Below, piece by piece: positions 17,218-26,611 of a stretch of 64,000 nt of DNA. Position numbers and translations under genes: made by a program. The stretch's first letter is position 1. Each line of letters begins with the position of its first letter. Under the pieces are notes generated by a model. It was not told the DNA's origin and ran no database searches. It saw nothing but the letters and a program-made list of their open reading frames with translations. This DNA comes from Chryseobacterium senegalense (GTDB taxonomy: Bacteria; Bacteroidota; Bacteroidia; Flavobacteriales; Weeksellaceae), in assembly GCA_001403755.1 (NCBI GenBank), contig CYUH01000012.1, positions 62,001 through 126,000 of the forward strand. Reading direction: 5' to 3'.

Positions 17218-20052
17218 TTATGCTTCCATTTCTTTTTTAAGGTATTTCGCAGTCAATGATTTTTTAGATTTTATGATTTCTTCGGGCGTTCCTTTGGCAA
17301 TGATTTCGCCACCTTTGTTACCGCCTTCCAAACCAACATCGATAATGTGATCCGCCATTTTTATCACATCTAAATTATGTTCGATGATGATGAAAGAATT
17401 TCCCAAGTCCACCAATTTATTGATGGCGTCCAATAATACTTTCACATCTTCAAAATGCAATCCCGTGGTGGGTTCATCCAAAATGTAGAGGGTATTCCCG
17501 GTTTGTCTTTTTGCCAATTCGGTGGCCAGCTTTATTCTTTGTGCTTCACCGCCCGAAAGCGTGGTCGATTGCTGACCCAGCGTGATATAACCCAAACCAA
17601 CATCTTGTAATGTTTTCACTTTAGCAAAAATCTTTGGAATTGGCTGAAAGAATTCCGTAGCTTCATCGATGGTCATTTCCAAGACATCTGCGATGGATTT
17701 TCCTTTGTACCGCACCTCTAGAGTTTCTCTGTTGAAACGTTTTCCATTACAAGTTTCGCAGTGTACATATACATCTGGCAGAAAATTCATTTCAATCACT
17801 TTCAATCCACCACCTTGGCAAGTTTCGCATCTGCCTCCTTTAACATTAAATGAAAAACGACCGGCTTTGTAACCTCTAATTTTCGATTCTGGCAATTCTG
17901 CGAACAAGTTTCTGATGTCGGTAAACATTCCGGTATATGTTGCCGGATTCGAACGCGGCGTTCTACCAATCGGAGTTTGGTCTACATCAACAATTTTATC
18001 AATATGTTCGATTCCTTCAATTTTTTTGTAAGGCAAAGGCTCCTGAACACTTCTATAGAAATGTCGGTTGAGAATCGGGTACAAAGTTCCGTTGATTAAA
18101 GAAGATTTTCCACTACCAGAAATCCCAGTTACGACCACCAATTTTCCTAATGGAATTTCGAGGGTTACATTCTTTAGATTATTTCCGGTAGCACCTTTGA
18201 GTACAATGGACTTGCCGTTGCCAGGTCTTCTTGTTTCAGGAATCTCCAGTTTTCTTTTTCCGGTGATATAATCGGCAGTGATGGTATTGGCTTTGAGCAA
18301 ATTTATCGGTTTTCCTTGCCAAAGAACCTCACCTCCATACTTTCCCGCTCGCGGACCAATATCAAGAACTTCATCTGCTTCCAGAATCATATCTTTATCA
18401 TGCTCGACAACAATTACGGAATTTCCAATATCGCGGAGATGTTTCAGGGAATTGATGAGTCTTTCATTATCCCTTTGATGAAGTCCGATAGAAGGTTCAT
18501 CCAGGATATAAAGCACATTTACGAGTTGTGACCCAATCTGTGTAGCCAAACGAATACGCTGCGATTCCCCACCAGAAAGCGTTCGAGAACTTCTGCTTAA
18601 ACTAAGATAATCCAGTCCAACATCCAGGAGAAACTGCAATCTCGTTTTGATTTCCTTTAAGATTTCGTGGGCAATTACCTTATTTTTTTCGCTGAAAGTA
18701 TCTTCCACATCATTCAGCCACGTTTTTAAATCAAGAAGAGAAAGTGCGTTAATTTCTGCAATATTTTTTCCATCAATTTTAAAACTAAGACTTGAGGGTT
18801 GCAAGCGAGTACCTTTACATTGCGGGCACACTTCTTCGGTGGTAAAATGTCTTTCGAGGAGCACAGCGTCATAGCTATCCTTATCCTCAATCATATCATT
18901 AATGAGCGACACCAAACCATCAAAATTCACCTTTATTTTTTTGGTGATTCCTGCGTATTTTAAATCTTTATTAAATTCTTTGTGGCAACCGTTGTAGATA
19001 TAATCCAAAGCTTCCTGTGGAATATCCTTGAATGAGGTCATCAATCCGAGACCAAATATTTCGAGAATATTTTTGATCTGCCCGAGAATCCATTTGTTGG
19101 ATTTAATATCCTCCAGAGGCAATAAAGCACCTTGATTGATGGAAAGATTGGCATTTTCTACAAAATAATCAGTGTTTACCTTTTTGATGGTTCCCAAACC
19201 TTTGCAATGTGGGCAACTGCCTTTTGGTGAATTGAACGAGAAGGTATTCGGTTCTGGCAACGCCATGGAATAACCGCTTTCGGCATCCATTAAATTTTTG
19301 GAGAAATATTCGATTTCGTCCGAACCCAGTTTTTGTATTCCGATAGTTCCTTCGCCCATTTGCATGGCTGTGCGCAAAGATTTTTCCATCCGGTTTTCGG
19401 TTGCGCTTTCGCCGATAATCCAACGGTCGATAACAATGTCGATATCGTGAGTTTTGTAGCGGTCGAGTTTCAGGTCGATTTCAATGTCTTGTAATTCACC
19501 ATCAATTCTGGCCTGTCCGTAACCTTTTTTCGCCATTTGAACGAAAAGTTCGTGGTAATGTCCTTTTCTGGAACGAACGACAGGAGCCATGAGCATTACC
19601 TTTTCGCCTTTATAATTTTTCTGAATCGCTTCCAAAATTTGCTCCTCGGAATAGCTTACAAGTTTTTTTCCACTGGAAAGTGAGTATGCATCAGAAACCC
19701 TTGCGAACAATAACCTCAGAAAGTCGTAAAGTTCGGTAACGGTACCTACGGTTGATCTTGGATTTTTATTGGTGGTTTTCTGCTCAATTGCTATTACCGG
19801 CGATAAGCCATCAATTTTATCGACATCCGGTCTTTCCAGTCCACCGAGGAATTGCCTCGCATAAGCAGAGAAGGTTTCGATGTATCTGCGCTGTCCTTCG
19901 GCGAAAATTGTATCGAATGCGAGCGAAGATTTTCCGCTTCCCGATAAGCCGGTGATGACTACGAGTTCGTTTCGAGGGATCTTCACGGAGATATTTTTCA
20001 GGTTGTGTTCCCGTGCTCCGTAAATTTCAATATATTCTTTGGAATCTTTCAT
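17218..20052 (-). CDS. uvrA: Excinuclease ABC subunit A
   Basis: A 944-residue ATPase of nucleotide excision repair that finds helix-distorting lesions and loads UvrB. It has two ABC modules, each with Walker A (GLSGSGKSS near 33, GISGSGKSS near 645) and signatures [12 protein letters not shown] and [12 protein letters not shown]. The zinc-finger Cys pairs CPHC...CPQC and CETC...CETC are intact, so DNA binding should be normal. Length is typical. A TATTTTTG box on the minus strand lies about 40 bases upstream. The gene is monocistronic. Confidence 0.98.
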   Translation of the reverse strand: MKDSKEYIEIYGAREHNLKNISVKIPRNELVVITGLSGSGKSSLAFDTIFAEGQRRYIETFSAYARQFLGGLERPDVDKIDGLSPVIAIEQKTTNKNPRSTVGTVTELYDFLRLLFARVSDAYSLSSGKKLVSYSEEQILEAIQKNYKGEKVMLMAPVVRSRKGHYHELFVQMAKKGYGQARIDGELQDIEIDLKLDRYKTHDIDIVIDRWIIGESATENRMEKSLRTAMQMGEGTIGIQKLGSDEIEYFSKNLMDAESGYSMALPEPNTFSFNSPKGSCPHCKGLGTIKKVNTDYFVENANLSINQGALLPLEDIKSNKWILGQIKNILEIFGLGLMTSFKDIPQEALDYIYNGCHKEFNKDLKYAGITKKIKVNFDGLVSLINDMIEDKDSYDAVLLERHFTTEEVCPQCKGTRLQPSSLSFKIDGKNIAEINALSLLDLKTWLNDVEDTFSEKNKVIAHEILKEIKTRLQFLLDVGLDYLSLSRSSRTLSGGESQRIRLATQIGSQLVNVLYILDEPSIGLHQRDNERLINSLKHLRDIGNSVIVVEHDKDMILEADEVLDIGPRAGKYGGEVLWQGKPINLLKANTITADYITGKRKLEIPETRRPGNGKSIVLKGATGNNLKNVTLEIPLGKLVVVTGISGSGKSSLINGTLYPILNRHFYRSVQEPLPYKKIEGIEHIDKIVDVDQTPIGRTPRSNPATYTGMFTDIRNLFAELPESKIRGYKAGRFSFNVKGGRCETCQGGGLKVIEMNFLPDVYVHCETCNGKRFNRETLEVRYKGKSIADVLEMTIDEATEFFQPIPKIFAKVKTLQDVGLGYITLGQQSTTLSGGEAQRIKLATELAKRQTGNTLYILDEPTTGLHFEDVKVLLDAINKLVDLGNSFIIIEHNLDVIKMADHIIDVGLEGGNKGGEIIAKGTPEEIIKSKKSLTAKYLKKEMEA

Positions 20053-20416
20053 TTTAATGGTCCGAAATTAGCCAATTCGGGATTGGCAAAAATACGGAAA
20101 TTTTATGGCATTTCGCATGAAGGATTATCCATGAAAATCAGCAGGCTGAAAGAAGTTAAGAATTAAAAATCTGAAAAGGAAGATCAAATAATTTCTGGCT
20201 ATTTGATATCTGATCATCTGCTTTTCGAGTTTTTCTCAGATAAAATTTAAAAAAATATTATTAATTAAAACTTCATTAGGGATTGAATGTGTGATTATTA
20301 AGCAGAACTTTTATTTTTAAGATGATGTTTATTGATAATTCTTATCATACATCAATAAATTGATCGATGAAAGTGGTTATTTTTGCAAATCTATTTTAAT
20401 CAATAATCAATTCACA
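20053..20416. other. Divergent intergenic region uvrA / YceI gene
   Basis: An AT-rich stretch of 364 bases holding the two divergent promoters: TATTTTTG on the minus strand about 40 bases from uvrA, and TATTTTTG at 20378-20385 on the plus strand for the YceI gene. No other gene-like structure or repeat is seen. Confidence 0.5.
20378..20385 (+). promoter_or_regulatory. -7 box of the YceI lipoprotein gene (TATTTTTG)
   Basis: TATTTTTG fits TAnnTTTG and lies 31 bases before ATG 20417. This box also argues against the TTG at 20360, which extends the frame but lies upstream of it. Confidence 0.55.
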
Positions 20417-21091
20417 ATGAAAAAACTATCAATCTTCGCATTATCTGCTTTTTTATTTGCAGTATCTTGTAAAGAATCGAAAACCGACAAAGTTTCTACT
20501 GCAACTGAACAAGCTGTAGCTGAACAAAAAGGTGAAACCTATACTGTAAATGCAGACAGCAGCTCGGTAAAATGGACAGGATATCACAAAGGCGGCCTTA
20601 ATCCAAGATTCGGAAGCATGAAAACTTCAGGAACTCTTACTTTAGATGGTGACAACCTTACTTCAGGAAGTTTAAGCTCTGATGTCAGCACGTTGGTAAC
20701 CGATCCTGCATCTGTAGATCCTGCACAAAGTGAAGGAAAAACTTCTGCAGATTTAGATGGCCACTTGAAAAGTGCTGACTTCTTCGACGCAGCAAAATAC
20801 CCAACTGTGAAATTCGAAATCACTAAGATTTCAGATTTAGCAGCAGGAACTGAAAGCAAAACTGAAGGTGCTAACAAAACTGTAAGCGGTAACCTTACCA
20901 TCAAAGATAAAACCGTAAATGTAACTTTCCCTGCTAAAGTAGTTGTAGCAAACGGAAAAGCTGAAGTTACTTCAAAATTCACCATCAACAGACAAGATTG
21001 GGGATTAACTTATGGAGCAGAAGGAGATCCAAAAGATTGGATGATCTCTCAGGAAGTAGATTTAGAGCTTCATGTTGTCGCAACAAAATAA
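20417..21091 (+). CDS. YceI family lipoprotein
   Basis: A 224-residue YceI-family protein. YceI proteins are small lipocalin-like barrels that bind isoprenoid chains in the periplasm. The N-terminus is a lipoprotein signal ending FAVSC, so it is membrane-anchored. The YceI domain starts near TYTVNADSSSVKWTGYH and includes LDGHLKSADFFDAAKYPTVKFE, typical of the family. It starts at ATG 20417, downstream of the promoter box. Its terminator, starting 20 bases after the stop, has been split by the IS3 element, so read-through into the IS is possible. Confidence 0.92.
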   Translation: MKKLSIFALSAFLFAVSCKESKTDKVSTATEQAVAEQKGETYTVNADSSSVKWTGYHKGGLNPRFGSMKTSGTLTLDGDNLTSGSLSSDVSTLVTDPASVDPAQSEGKTSADLDGHLKSADFFDAAKYPTVKFEITKISDLAAGTESKTEGANKTVSGNLTIKDKTVNVTFPAKVVVANGKAEVTSKFTINRQDWGLTYGAEGDPKDWMISQEVDLELHVVATK

Positions 21092-21110
21092 GTTGCATAA
21101 AATAAATTAT

Positions 21111-21120
21111 AATCCACCTC
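21111..21120 (+). terminator. Left half of the YceI terminator, split by the IS element
   Basis: AATCCACCTC here is the reverse complement of GAGGTGGATT at 22556-22565 beyond the IS, which runs into a T tract. Removing the IS and one target copy restores a 10-bp stem, a 5-base loop AAATC and a T run. In the present state the hairpin arms are about 1.4 kb apart and cannot work as a terminator. Confidence 0.8.
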
Positions 21121-21121
21121 A

Positions 21122-21124
21122 AAT
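21122..21124. repeat. Target site duplication AAT, left copy
   Basis: AAT directly flanks the left end of the IS, and the right copy is at 22552-22554. A 3-base duplication is normal for IS3-family insertion. Confidence 0.65.
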
Positions 21125-21149
21125 TAGACTGCACCCAAAAGTTTAGACA
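21125..21149 (+). repeat. Terminal inverted repeat, left end of IS
   Basis: TAGACTGCACCCAAAAGTTT begins the left end. Compared base by base with the right end over 25 positions there are four mismatches (positions 2, 9, 17 and 18). Confidence 0.8.
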
Positions 21150-21152
21150 AAA

Positions 21153-21941
21153 TTAAACAATATTTTCAAAGGAAAGAGTTCGGTACTGTACCGGACTCTT
21201 TCCTTTGAGATTGAGTCTTATTCTATCATTGTTGTAATAGTGAATGTACTTCACTATTTCCTTCTTAAGTTCCTGAATGGAACCAAACTTTCTGGTATAA
21301 AACATTTCTGATTTTATCGTTCCAAAAAAGTTTTCTATCACCGCATTGTCCAAACAGTTTCCTTTTCGGGACATACTTTGAACAATTCCTTTTTCTTTTA
21401 ATATATTTTGATAAGCTTTCATTTGATATTGCCAACCTTGATCAGAATGTAGAATGATGTTCTGTGTAGATTTTACTTTTCTGAATGATTTCTTTAGCAT
21501 TCTGATGATTTGGCTAAACACAGGTCTTTCAGATAAGTCAAAACTGACAATTTCACCATTAAATAAATCGATGATTGGAGATAGGTAAAGTTTATTACCC
21601 GATACATTAAACTCTGTAACATCGGTTGCCCATTTCTGATTAGGAGTGTCCGATTTGAAATTCCTCTGTAGAACATTGGGCGCAATTTTCCCTTGCTCTC
21701 CCTTGTAAGATTTATATTTCTTCACTCGGATAATACTCTTTAATCCTAATATTTTCATAAGTCGTAAAACAGTTTTGTGATTAATCAAAATTCCTTTTTC
21801 TTTCAAAAGCAAAGTAATTCTTCTATAGCCCAACCTTCCTTTGTGACGATGATAAACCTGCTTAATCATTTCTTTTATTTCCGCATATTTATCTTTCATT
21901 TGAAAGCGTTTTTGATAGTAATAAAAACTGCTTCTTGCCAT
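21153..21941 (-). CDS. IS3 transposase OrfB (DDE catalytic part)
   Basis: The ATG-initiated part is 262 residues and holds the retroviral-integrase-type core. The triad is visible as TDVTEF, HSDQGWQY and the Glu in NAVIENFFGTIKSE, with the family C-terminus YHYYNNDRIRLNLKGKSPVQYR-like. The frame is open further upstream, back to the slippery site at 22034-22040, with VRRLNSGKEKSKAIEELRQD coded between, so the real product is an OrfAB fusion made by -1 frameshifting. No truncation is seen. Confidence 0.9.
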   Translation of the reverse strand: MARSSFYYYQKRFQMKDKYAEIKEMIKQVYHRHKGRLGYRRITLLLKEKGILINHKTVLRLMKILGLKSIIRVKKYKSYKGEQGKIAPNVLQRNFKSDTPNQKWATDVTEFNVSGNKLYLSPIIDLFNGEIVSFDLSERPVFSQIIRMLKKSFRKVKSTQNIILHSDQGWQYQMKAYQNILKEKGIVQSMSRKGNCLDNAVIENFFGTIKSEMFYTRKFGSIQELKKEIVKYIHYYNNDRIRLNLKGKSPVQYRTLSFENIV

Positions 21942-21982
21942 CGATGTACAATGCAGCAGTACTGCTAAATCAAAGTCCTGCC

Positions 21983-22507
21983 TTAACTCTTCGATGGCTT
22001 TGGATTTTTCCTTTCCTGAATTAAGGCGTCTAACTTTTTTAAAATGGCGTTCTCGGCTTCTAAATAATAAATCCTCTCCAACAGTTCTTCCTCCCTTGTT
22101 AAGGGTTTGCCTGTTTTCTTTTTTTTTCGCTTGTAATTACTCATGGTTTTAGGTCTTCCTCTGGGTCTGTTTTCTAAACCTAAAATACCATTTTTTTTGT
22201 AATTACGCTGCCAAATAAGAATACTGGACTCCGCAGGAATATTAAACCTTCTCGACGCTTCTTTTAAACTTAAATTCTCTTTCTCAATTACTGATAAAAT
22301 CTTTAATTTAAAATCTTTTGTGTAATGCGTATTGGAAAGCCGAACAAGTCCTGAAACGCCATAAAGTTCATAAAATTTTATCCATTTACGAACCAATGAA
22401 CCACAAACTCCAATGCGTTTTCCTAAATCGTCTGTTCCAATATCCCCTTTGTGATATCTCTTTATAGCTTTTAATTTAAAGTCTACTGAATATTTACTTT
22501 TCCCCAT
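21983..22507 (-). CDS. IS3 OrfA (helix-turn-helix DNA-binding part)
   Basis: A 174-residue protein with two helix-turn-helix segments (YSVDFKLKAIKRYHKGDIGT and FKLKILSVIEKENLSLKEAS) that recognise the IS ends, and a C-terminal leucine-zipper-like coiled coil (LLERIYYLEAENAILKKLDA) for dimerisation. ATG 22507 is chosen; the TTG at 22552 lies in the inverted repeat. It overlaps orfB through the slippery run at 22034-22040. Confidence 0.88.
   Translation of the reverse strand: MGKSKYSVDFKLKAIKRYHKGDIGTDDLGKRIGVCGSLVRKWIKFYELYGVSGLVRLSNTHYTKDFKLKILSVIEKENLSLKEASRRFNIPAESSILIWQRNYKKNGILGLENRPRGRPKTMSNYKRKKKKTGKPLTREEELLERIYYLEAENAILKKLDALIQERKNPKPSKS
22034..22040 (-). other. -1 frameshift site of the IS (A AAA AAG)
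   Basis: In the orfA frame the codons read TTA AAA AAG, placing the efficient slippery heptamer A AAA AAG in phase. A T TTA AAA heptamer overlaps it. Slipping back one base joins orfA to the orfB frame, which stays open from here to the orfB stop. Confidence 0.75.
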
Positions 22508-22526
22508 AAAAAATGCCCCTAAAAAG

Positions 22527-22551
22527 TGTCTAACTTTTTGGGGGCAGTCCA
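22527..22551 (-). repeat. Terminal inverted repeat, right end of IS
   Basis: Read on the minus strand this end begins TGGACTGCCCCCAAAAAGTT and matches the left end at 21 of 25 positions. Confidence 0.8.
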
Positions 22552-22554
22552 AAT
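22552..22554. repeat. Target site duplication AAT, right copy
   Basis: Matches the AAT at 21122-21124. The base C and then the right arm of the split terminator follow directly. Confidence 0.65.
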
Positions 22555-22555
22555 C

Positions 22556-22569
22556 GAGGTGGATTTTTT
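22556..22569 (+). terminator. Right half of the split YceI terminator with T tract
   Basis: GAGGTGGATT followed by TTTT completes the hairpin whose left arm is at 21111-21120, on the other side of the IS. Confidence 0.8.
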
Positions 22570-22709
22570 ATTTCGCGGTGAGAGATTTTCAGTATTTTAG
22601 CTAAGCAGGAGCAAAAAATTTATATTTTTAGATGAATCTTATGAATTTAAAAAAAGTATTATTGGTACAATAAAAGCCCTAAAACCATCAAGAAGTAAAC
22701 TCATATAAA

Positions 22710-23156
22710 ATGCAAAACAACCGTTTTCAGGACGAAAATTTAAGATTGACTCATTTCCAGAATGAAGTTTTGGTCGAATGTCCAATGTGCAAAAAGAAAG
22801 CCGTTGCAAAAACCAATACCGAAGCCAAAAAAGTAAGACTTTATTGCGAAAACTGCAGCTATAATAAGGAAATTGTTGCCGAAGCAACCGTGTTTGGCAT
22901 CACCGGAAATTGGAGAATGGCAGCTCATCAATATTTTGGAGCCGAGTTGTGGTTGCAACATCCCTTTAAAAATGATATTTTCTGGAGCTATAACCACGAG
23001 CATCTGGCATATTTGGAACAATATATTTCTGCCGCTCTGCGGGAACACAAAGACCGCTCGCATTTTACTTTATTAGAAAAGCTTCCCAAATTTTATCAGG
23101 AAGCCAAAAACCGAGATGCTTTACTAAAAATTATTAGAAAACTTAAAAACAAATAA
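22710..23156 (+). CDS. Zinc-ribbon protein of unknown function
   Basis: A 148-residue protein with an N-terminal zinc ribbon: CPMC near residues 26-29 and CENC near 49-52. The C-terminal half is Lys-rich and helical (KLPKFYQEAKNRDALLKIIRKLKNK). Similar proteins occur across Bacteroidota and other bacteria next to unrelated genes. Nucleic-acid or protein binding is likely, but no specific role can be given. It is followed by a bidirectional hairpin shared with the tRNA gene. Confidence 0.72.
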   Translation: MQNNRFQDENLRLTHFQNEVLVECPMCKKKAVAKTNTEAKKVRLYCENCSYNKEIVAEATVFGITGNWRMAAHQYFGAELWLQHPFKNDIFWSYNHEHLAYLEQYISAALREHKDRSHFTLLEKLPKFYQEAKNRDALLKIIRKLKNK

Positions 23157-23172
23157 TTTAAAAAAAAAAAAA

Positions 23173-23194
23173 GGATTACAAAGCTCTGTAACCC
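23173..23194. terminator. Bidirectional terminator between zinc-ribbon gene and tRNA-Ala
   Basis: GGATTACA (23173-23180) pairs with TGTAACCC (23187-23194), one G-U pair and a 6-base loop. A run of twelve or more A lies on one side and a T tract on the other, so it can act for both strands. Confidence 0.75.
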
Positions 23195-23202
23195 TTTTAT
23201 AG

Positions 23203-23276
23203 TGGAGAATACGGGGATCGAACCCGTCACCTTTAGACTGCCAGTCTAACGCTCTAGCCAGATGAGCTAATTCCCC
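23203..23276 (-). tRNA. tRNA-Ala (anticodon GGC)
   Basis: A 74-base cloverleaf on the minus strand. The acceptor GGGGAAT pairs with ATTCTCC, including G3-U70, the identity pair of alanine tRNAs. The D arm is AGCTC...GAGC, the anticodon stem TTAGA/TCTAA encloses loop CTGGCAG with anticodon GGC, and the T arm is GGGTTCGATCCCC-like. The discriminator is A at 23203. The CCA end is not encoded (CT follows). It decodes GCC and GCU. Confidence 0.92.
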
Positions 23277-23327
23277 TGAAAGTTTTGCAATGATACAAAA
23301 AATTTTATCACGGCGAAACTCTTATAT

Positions 23328-24128
23328 CTAAAATTTAGCACTACCTTTTTCGGCTACCAAAGAGAAAACATGAGGAACTTTGTTGCCAAATTGTGGAATT
23401 CTATACTTCCCCATCTCAAATTCTTCATTATGCCGGAAGCATGCATACGGCGACCAATCATATTCCTGGAAAGACCGTAGTGACAGATTGGCTTTTAATA
23501 ATCCCGCCAATACCTCGGAAGTTGGGTGATTCCACATCACGTACTGCTGTACCAGATCGGCGTTTTGATCAGCATAAGTTCCCTCCTCAATCTCTACAAT
23601 GGGCATTTCGTTAAAATAACTGTATTTAAGATGCGTAAAATCGTCATCAAACATCCAAACAAAAGGATGAAATTCAACAAAAACAAATTTTCCCCCGGGT
23701 TTTAGAAAATGAGAAACAATTGCCGCCCACTTTTCCAGATCGGGAAGCCAGCCAATTGTGCCATAACTTGTATAAACGACGTCGAATTTTCTGTCCAAAA
23801 TATTAGGCAATTCATAGACATCAGAAACCAAGAAATGCGTATCGGTCCCACATTTTTGTGCTAAATCTTTCGCCGCTTCGATCGCTTTGTCCGAAAAATC
23901 GATGCCCGTAACCTTCGCCCCCATTCTTGAAAGCGAGATAGAATCTTGCCCGAAATGACATTGCAGATGAAGGATTTCTTTCCCCGAAACATCTCCCAAA
24001 ATTTCCAGTTCAATGGAATTCAAAGATGTTCTCCCCTTGAGAAATTCATCAACAAAATAAAAATCGGATTTCAGATGTGGTTCTACTTTGGCGTTCCACG
24101 AATTTCGGTTTATTTCAAGATAATTCAT
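23328..24128 (-). CDS. Class I SAM-dependent methyltransferase
   Basis: A 266-residue methyltransferase. Motif I is seen as ILHLQCHFGQDSISLSRMGA near residues 50-69, where the usual DxGxGxG is HLQCHFGQ, as in a common subgroup of family 11/25 methyltransferases. Motif II is GIDFSDKAIEAA, and FDVVYTSYGTIGWLPDL is motif IV. The substrate is unknown. The small membrane protein gene lies upstream on the same strand after a 133-base gap. Confidence 0.85.
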   Translation of the reverse strand: MNYLEINRNSWNAKVEPHLKSDFYFVDEFLKGRTSLNSIELEILGDVSGKEILHLQCHFGQDSISLSRMGAKVTGIDFSDKAIEAAKDLAQKCGTDTHFLVSDVYELPNILDRKFDVVYTSYGTIGWLPDLEKWAAIVSHFLKPGGKFVFVEFHPFVWMFDDDFTHLKYSYFNEMPIVEIEEGTYADQNADLVQQYVMWNHPTSEVLAGLLKANLSLRSFQEYDWSPYACFRHNEEFEMGKYRIPQFGNKVPHVFSLVAEKGSAKF

Positions 24129-24261
24129 TGTAATGTTTAGAAAATTTGATAATTATTTCCATGCGTCTATCAACGATTCTAGCAAAAATTGCAACAAATG
24201 CTACGAAAGCTGTCTCAAGAAAAGTATAAATCTACCTCATCGTATAATATTGATATCAAAA

Positions 24262-24426
24262 TTATCTGAAGACAAAATAATACAACAAAGCCCAAATCGA
24301 GATGAAAACCAGTCCCGGATAAAGCACTGCACGGAACTTCATAACATCTCTTTTCCAGAAAAATAAGTAGAAAAGATAGGCGATATAAACCACAGTCAGC
24401 AATGCAGGAAGAATCATATAAGCCAT
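24262..24426 (-). CDS. Small two-helix membrane protein (54 residues)
   Basis: An ATG at 24426 opens a 54-codon frame ending in TAA at 24262-24264. The product begins MAYMILPALLTVVYIAYLFY and has two membrane segments, near residues 4-23 and 34-53, joined by the basic loop WKRDVMKFR. This helix-loop-helix layout with the positive loop is unlike random translation of AT-rich DNA, so I call it real. It is the main content of the gap between the methyltransferase and hisS. Function unknown. Confidence 0.6.
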   Translation of the reverse strand: MAYMILPALLTVVYIAYLFYLFFWKRDVMKFRAVLYPGLVFISIWALLYYFVFR

Positions 24427-24556
24427 TGTGAATTATTTAGCAATTAAGATATAAATATAGGCTTTTCCGAAAAATAACCTATTGATTTTGCTTAAAACTT
24501 ATTGATCCAATAAAATCCGTTATTCAGAATTACAATATTGTCGTGGGAGGAAGCAC

Positions 24557-25912
24557 TTATTCTGACTTCATAAAATCCGAAAGTGCGATAGTTTCCTGTT
24601 CGCCACTTTCCAGATTTTTTATGGTGATTTTTCCGTCAGAAATCTCCTGTTCGCCGAAGAAAACAAGATTCGGAATCCCTTTCTTTTCAGCGTAGGTAAA
24701 TTGCTTTTTAAGTTTCGCAGACTCAGGATACAATTCCGCAGAAATACCTTTCTCTCTGAGTTTTTGTATCATTTTTAATGCTTCTACCGCTTCAGTTTCA
24801 CCATAATTGGCAAATAAATATTTCACTGTACTTTCACTATTATCGGGGAAAAGTCCAAGTTCTTCCATTACCAAATAAATTCTGTCGAGACCGAAAGAAA
24901 TTCCGATGCCCGGAATATTTTTCACCCCGAAAACCTCGGTAAGATTGTTGTATCTTCCGCCACCACCGATGGAACCCATTGCAACATCATTAGCTTTCAC
25001 CTCAAAAATTGCTCCGGTATAATAATCCAATCCACGAGCGAGCGTGATATCGAATTTTAAATTCTCGGCAGAAATCCCCAAATCCATACATTTAGTAAGC
25101 ACAAATTCCAATTCTTCAACACCTTGAAGACCAATTTCGTTCTCTGCAAACTTCTCTTTTAAATGAAGAACATTTTCCAAAGCATCATCACTCTGGCTAA
25201 AGAGAAAATCCAGTTGATCGATGGATTCTTGAGAAATATTTTTCTCTAAAAGTTCTTTTACCACTCCTTCTTTTCCGATTTTGTCTAGTTTATCCAACGC
25301 CACGGTAAAGTCGATTAATTGTTCAGAAATTCCCGCAAATTCAGCCAGACCGGAAAGAATCTTTCGGTTGTTCAGATGAATGGTTACCGGAATATTCAAT
25401 TCCTTAAATGACTTTAAATAAAGTTGTACTAATTCTACTTCCTGCCACAGACTTTCGCTTCCTACCACATCTGCATCACATTGATAAAATTCTCTGAAAC
25501 GTCCTTTCTGGGGACGATCAGCTCGCCAAACCGGCTGAATCTGATACCTTTTAAAAGGAAAAACCATTTGCCCATGATTCATTGCTACAAACCTTGCGAA
25601 AGGCACCGTGAGATCGTAACGCAAAGCTTTTTCAGAAATCTGGGAAATCAGTCTCTGGGAATTTTTTGCGTTCCAGTCTTCGTCTTTGGTTTTCGCCGCG
25701 TAATCGCCGGAATTCAAAATTTTAAAAATCAATCGATCGCCTTCTTCGCCATATTTACCGGTTAACGTTGCAAGATTCTCAAAACTTGGAGTTTCCAAAG
25801 GCTGGAAACCGAAAAGTTCGAAATTCTTCTGTAAGGTATTTATGATGGCTCTTCTGTTAATGACTTCCCGGGCGGTAAAATCGCGCGTTCCTTTTGCTAA
25901 GCTTGGCTTCAT
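24557..25912 (-). CDS. hisS: Histidyl-tRNA synthetase
   Basis: A 451-residue class II synthetase charging tRNA-His. It has the class II motifs: GTRDF at the N-terminus, motif 2 as [20 protein letters not shown], and the His-specific [13 protein letters not shown]. Motif 3 is [10 protein letters not shown]. The C-terminal anticodon-binding domain is complete. The open frame extends upstream to a TTG at 25969, but ATG 25912 gives the normal [12 protein letters not shown] start. A TAATTTTG box lies near 25967-25974. Confidence 0.97.
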   Translation of the reverse strand: MKPSLAKGTRDFTAREVINRRAIINTLQKNFELFGFQPLETPSFENLATLTGKYGEEGDRLIFKILNSGDYAAKTKDEDWNAKNSQRLISQISEKALRYDLTVPFARFVAMNHGQMVFPFKRYQIQPVWRADRPQKGRFREFYQCDADVVGSESLWQEVELVQLYLKSFKELNIPVTIHLNNRKILSGLAEFAGISEQLIDFTVALDKLDKIGKEGVVKELLEKNISQESIDQLDFLFSQSDDALENVLHLKEKFAENEIGLQGVEELEFVLTKCMDLGISAENLKFDITLARGLDYYTGAIFEVKANDVAMGSIGGGGRYNNLTEVFGVKNIPGIGISFGLDRIYLVMEELGLFPDNSESTVKYLFANYGETEAVEALKMIQKLREKGISAELYPESAKLKKQFTYAEKKGIPNLVFFGEQEISDGKITIKNLESGEQETIALSDFMKSE

Positions 25913-26002
25913 GCTGGTTTGTAATACGTAATGATTTATAAGCAATTTCGGATTGCTTTTCGGTCGCAAAATTAAGGAATTGGAAAGGATTTTTCATCAC
26001 AA

Positions 26003-26030
26003 AAAGCCGAAGAATGCAATCCCCGGCTTT
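26003..26030 (-). terminator. Terminator of the HRDC gene
   Basis: AAAGCCG (26003-26009) and CGGCTTT (26024-26030) form a 7-bp stem with a 14-base loop, followed on the minus strand by TT and GTG. A short T run makes it moderately convincing. Confidence 0.6.
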
Positions 26031-26093
26031 AATAAAATATATAGGAATTTGTGTTTTTGTGGGACTAAAGCAAAACAAAACAAGAATATTACC

Positions 26094-26543
26094 CTAAACC
26101 GATTCTAAAATCTCAATAATTTCTTCGCCGTAATTTTCTATTTTATGCTTCCCAAATCCTTTGATTTCAAGCAGTTGCTCTTTTTTTCCAGGTTTATATT
26201 TGGCGATAGATCGCAATTCTTGATTGGTCGCAATAAAATATACGGGAAGTTTCTGATTTTTCGCTTTTTCGGTGCGCCAGAGTTTTAAAGAATCGAGAAT
26301 TTTTATTTCGTCGGAATTAAGTTCCGCATCCTCTTCCAAAGTATATTTCTCTGATTTGGTGTCGTTTAATATAATTTTTGGATCTTCGTAATATAAAATT
26401 ACCGACCAATAAGCTTCATCATCCTGTACAAATGCCGATTCGAATTTTAGTACATTATTTTCTCGCAAAAAACGATCTAATGCAGCTTGATCTCTACCAA
26501 TAAACTCATCAGACAATCTTACTTTTAAAACTTTTACTTTCAT
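26094..26543 (-). CDS. HRDC domain protein
   Basis: A 149-residue protein. The N-terminal half is an uncharacterised acidic/aromatic domain (MKVKVLKVRLSDEFIGRDQA). The C-terminal half, from about 80, is an HRDC domain: LKLWRTEKAKNQKLPVYFIA and LLEIKGFGKHKIENYGEEI. HRDC domains bind DNA or RNA in RecQ helicases and RNase D, but no helicase or nuclease part is present here. ATG 26543 is used; the TTG at 26585 lies in the ssb terminator. It follows ssb after that hairpin. Confidence 0.85.
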   Translation of the reverse strand: MKVKVLKVRLSDEFIGRDQAALDRFLRENNVLKFESAFVQDDEAYWSVILYYEDPKIILNDTKSEKYTLEEDAELNSDEIKILDSLKLWRTEKAKNQKLPVYFIATNQELRSIAKYKPGKKEQLLEIKGFGKHKIENYGEEIIEILESV

Positions 26544-26571
26544 GATTTGTGTTTTTGAAAATGAAAAAATT

Positions 26572-26606
26572 GCTGCCAAAATCAATTACCGAAAGACTTT
26601 GGCAGC
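26572..26606 (-). terminator. Terminator of ssb
   Basis: GCTGCCAAA (26572-26580) pairs perfectly with TTTGGCAGC (26598-26606), a 9-bp stem with a 17-base loop, followed on the minus strand by AATTTTTTC. Confidence 0.75.
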
Positions 26607-26611
26607 TTAGA

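Larger units (their letters stand above)
21125..22551 (-). mobile_element. IS3-family insertion sequence, apparently complete
   Basis: A 1427-base element bounded by imperfect inverted repeats: TAGACTGCACCC at the left and TGGACTGCCCCC at the right, with 21 of 25 end bases matching. It carries orfA and orfB on the minus strand with a programmed frameshift signal and a full DDE triad, so it may still be mobile. A 3-base AAT duplication flanks it. It sits in the loop of the YceI gene terminator. Confidence 0.88.

Noticed and set aside
22508-22552. Extended start of IS orfA at TTG 22552
   Set aside because: It begins inside the inverted repeat; ATG 22507 gives the usual IS3 OrfA start.
24133-24366. 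77-codon plus-strand frame beside the methyltransferase gene
   Set aside because: It runs antisense to the small membrane protein and has no family features or promoter.
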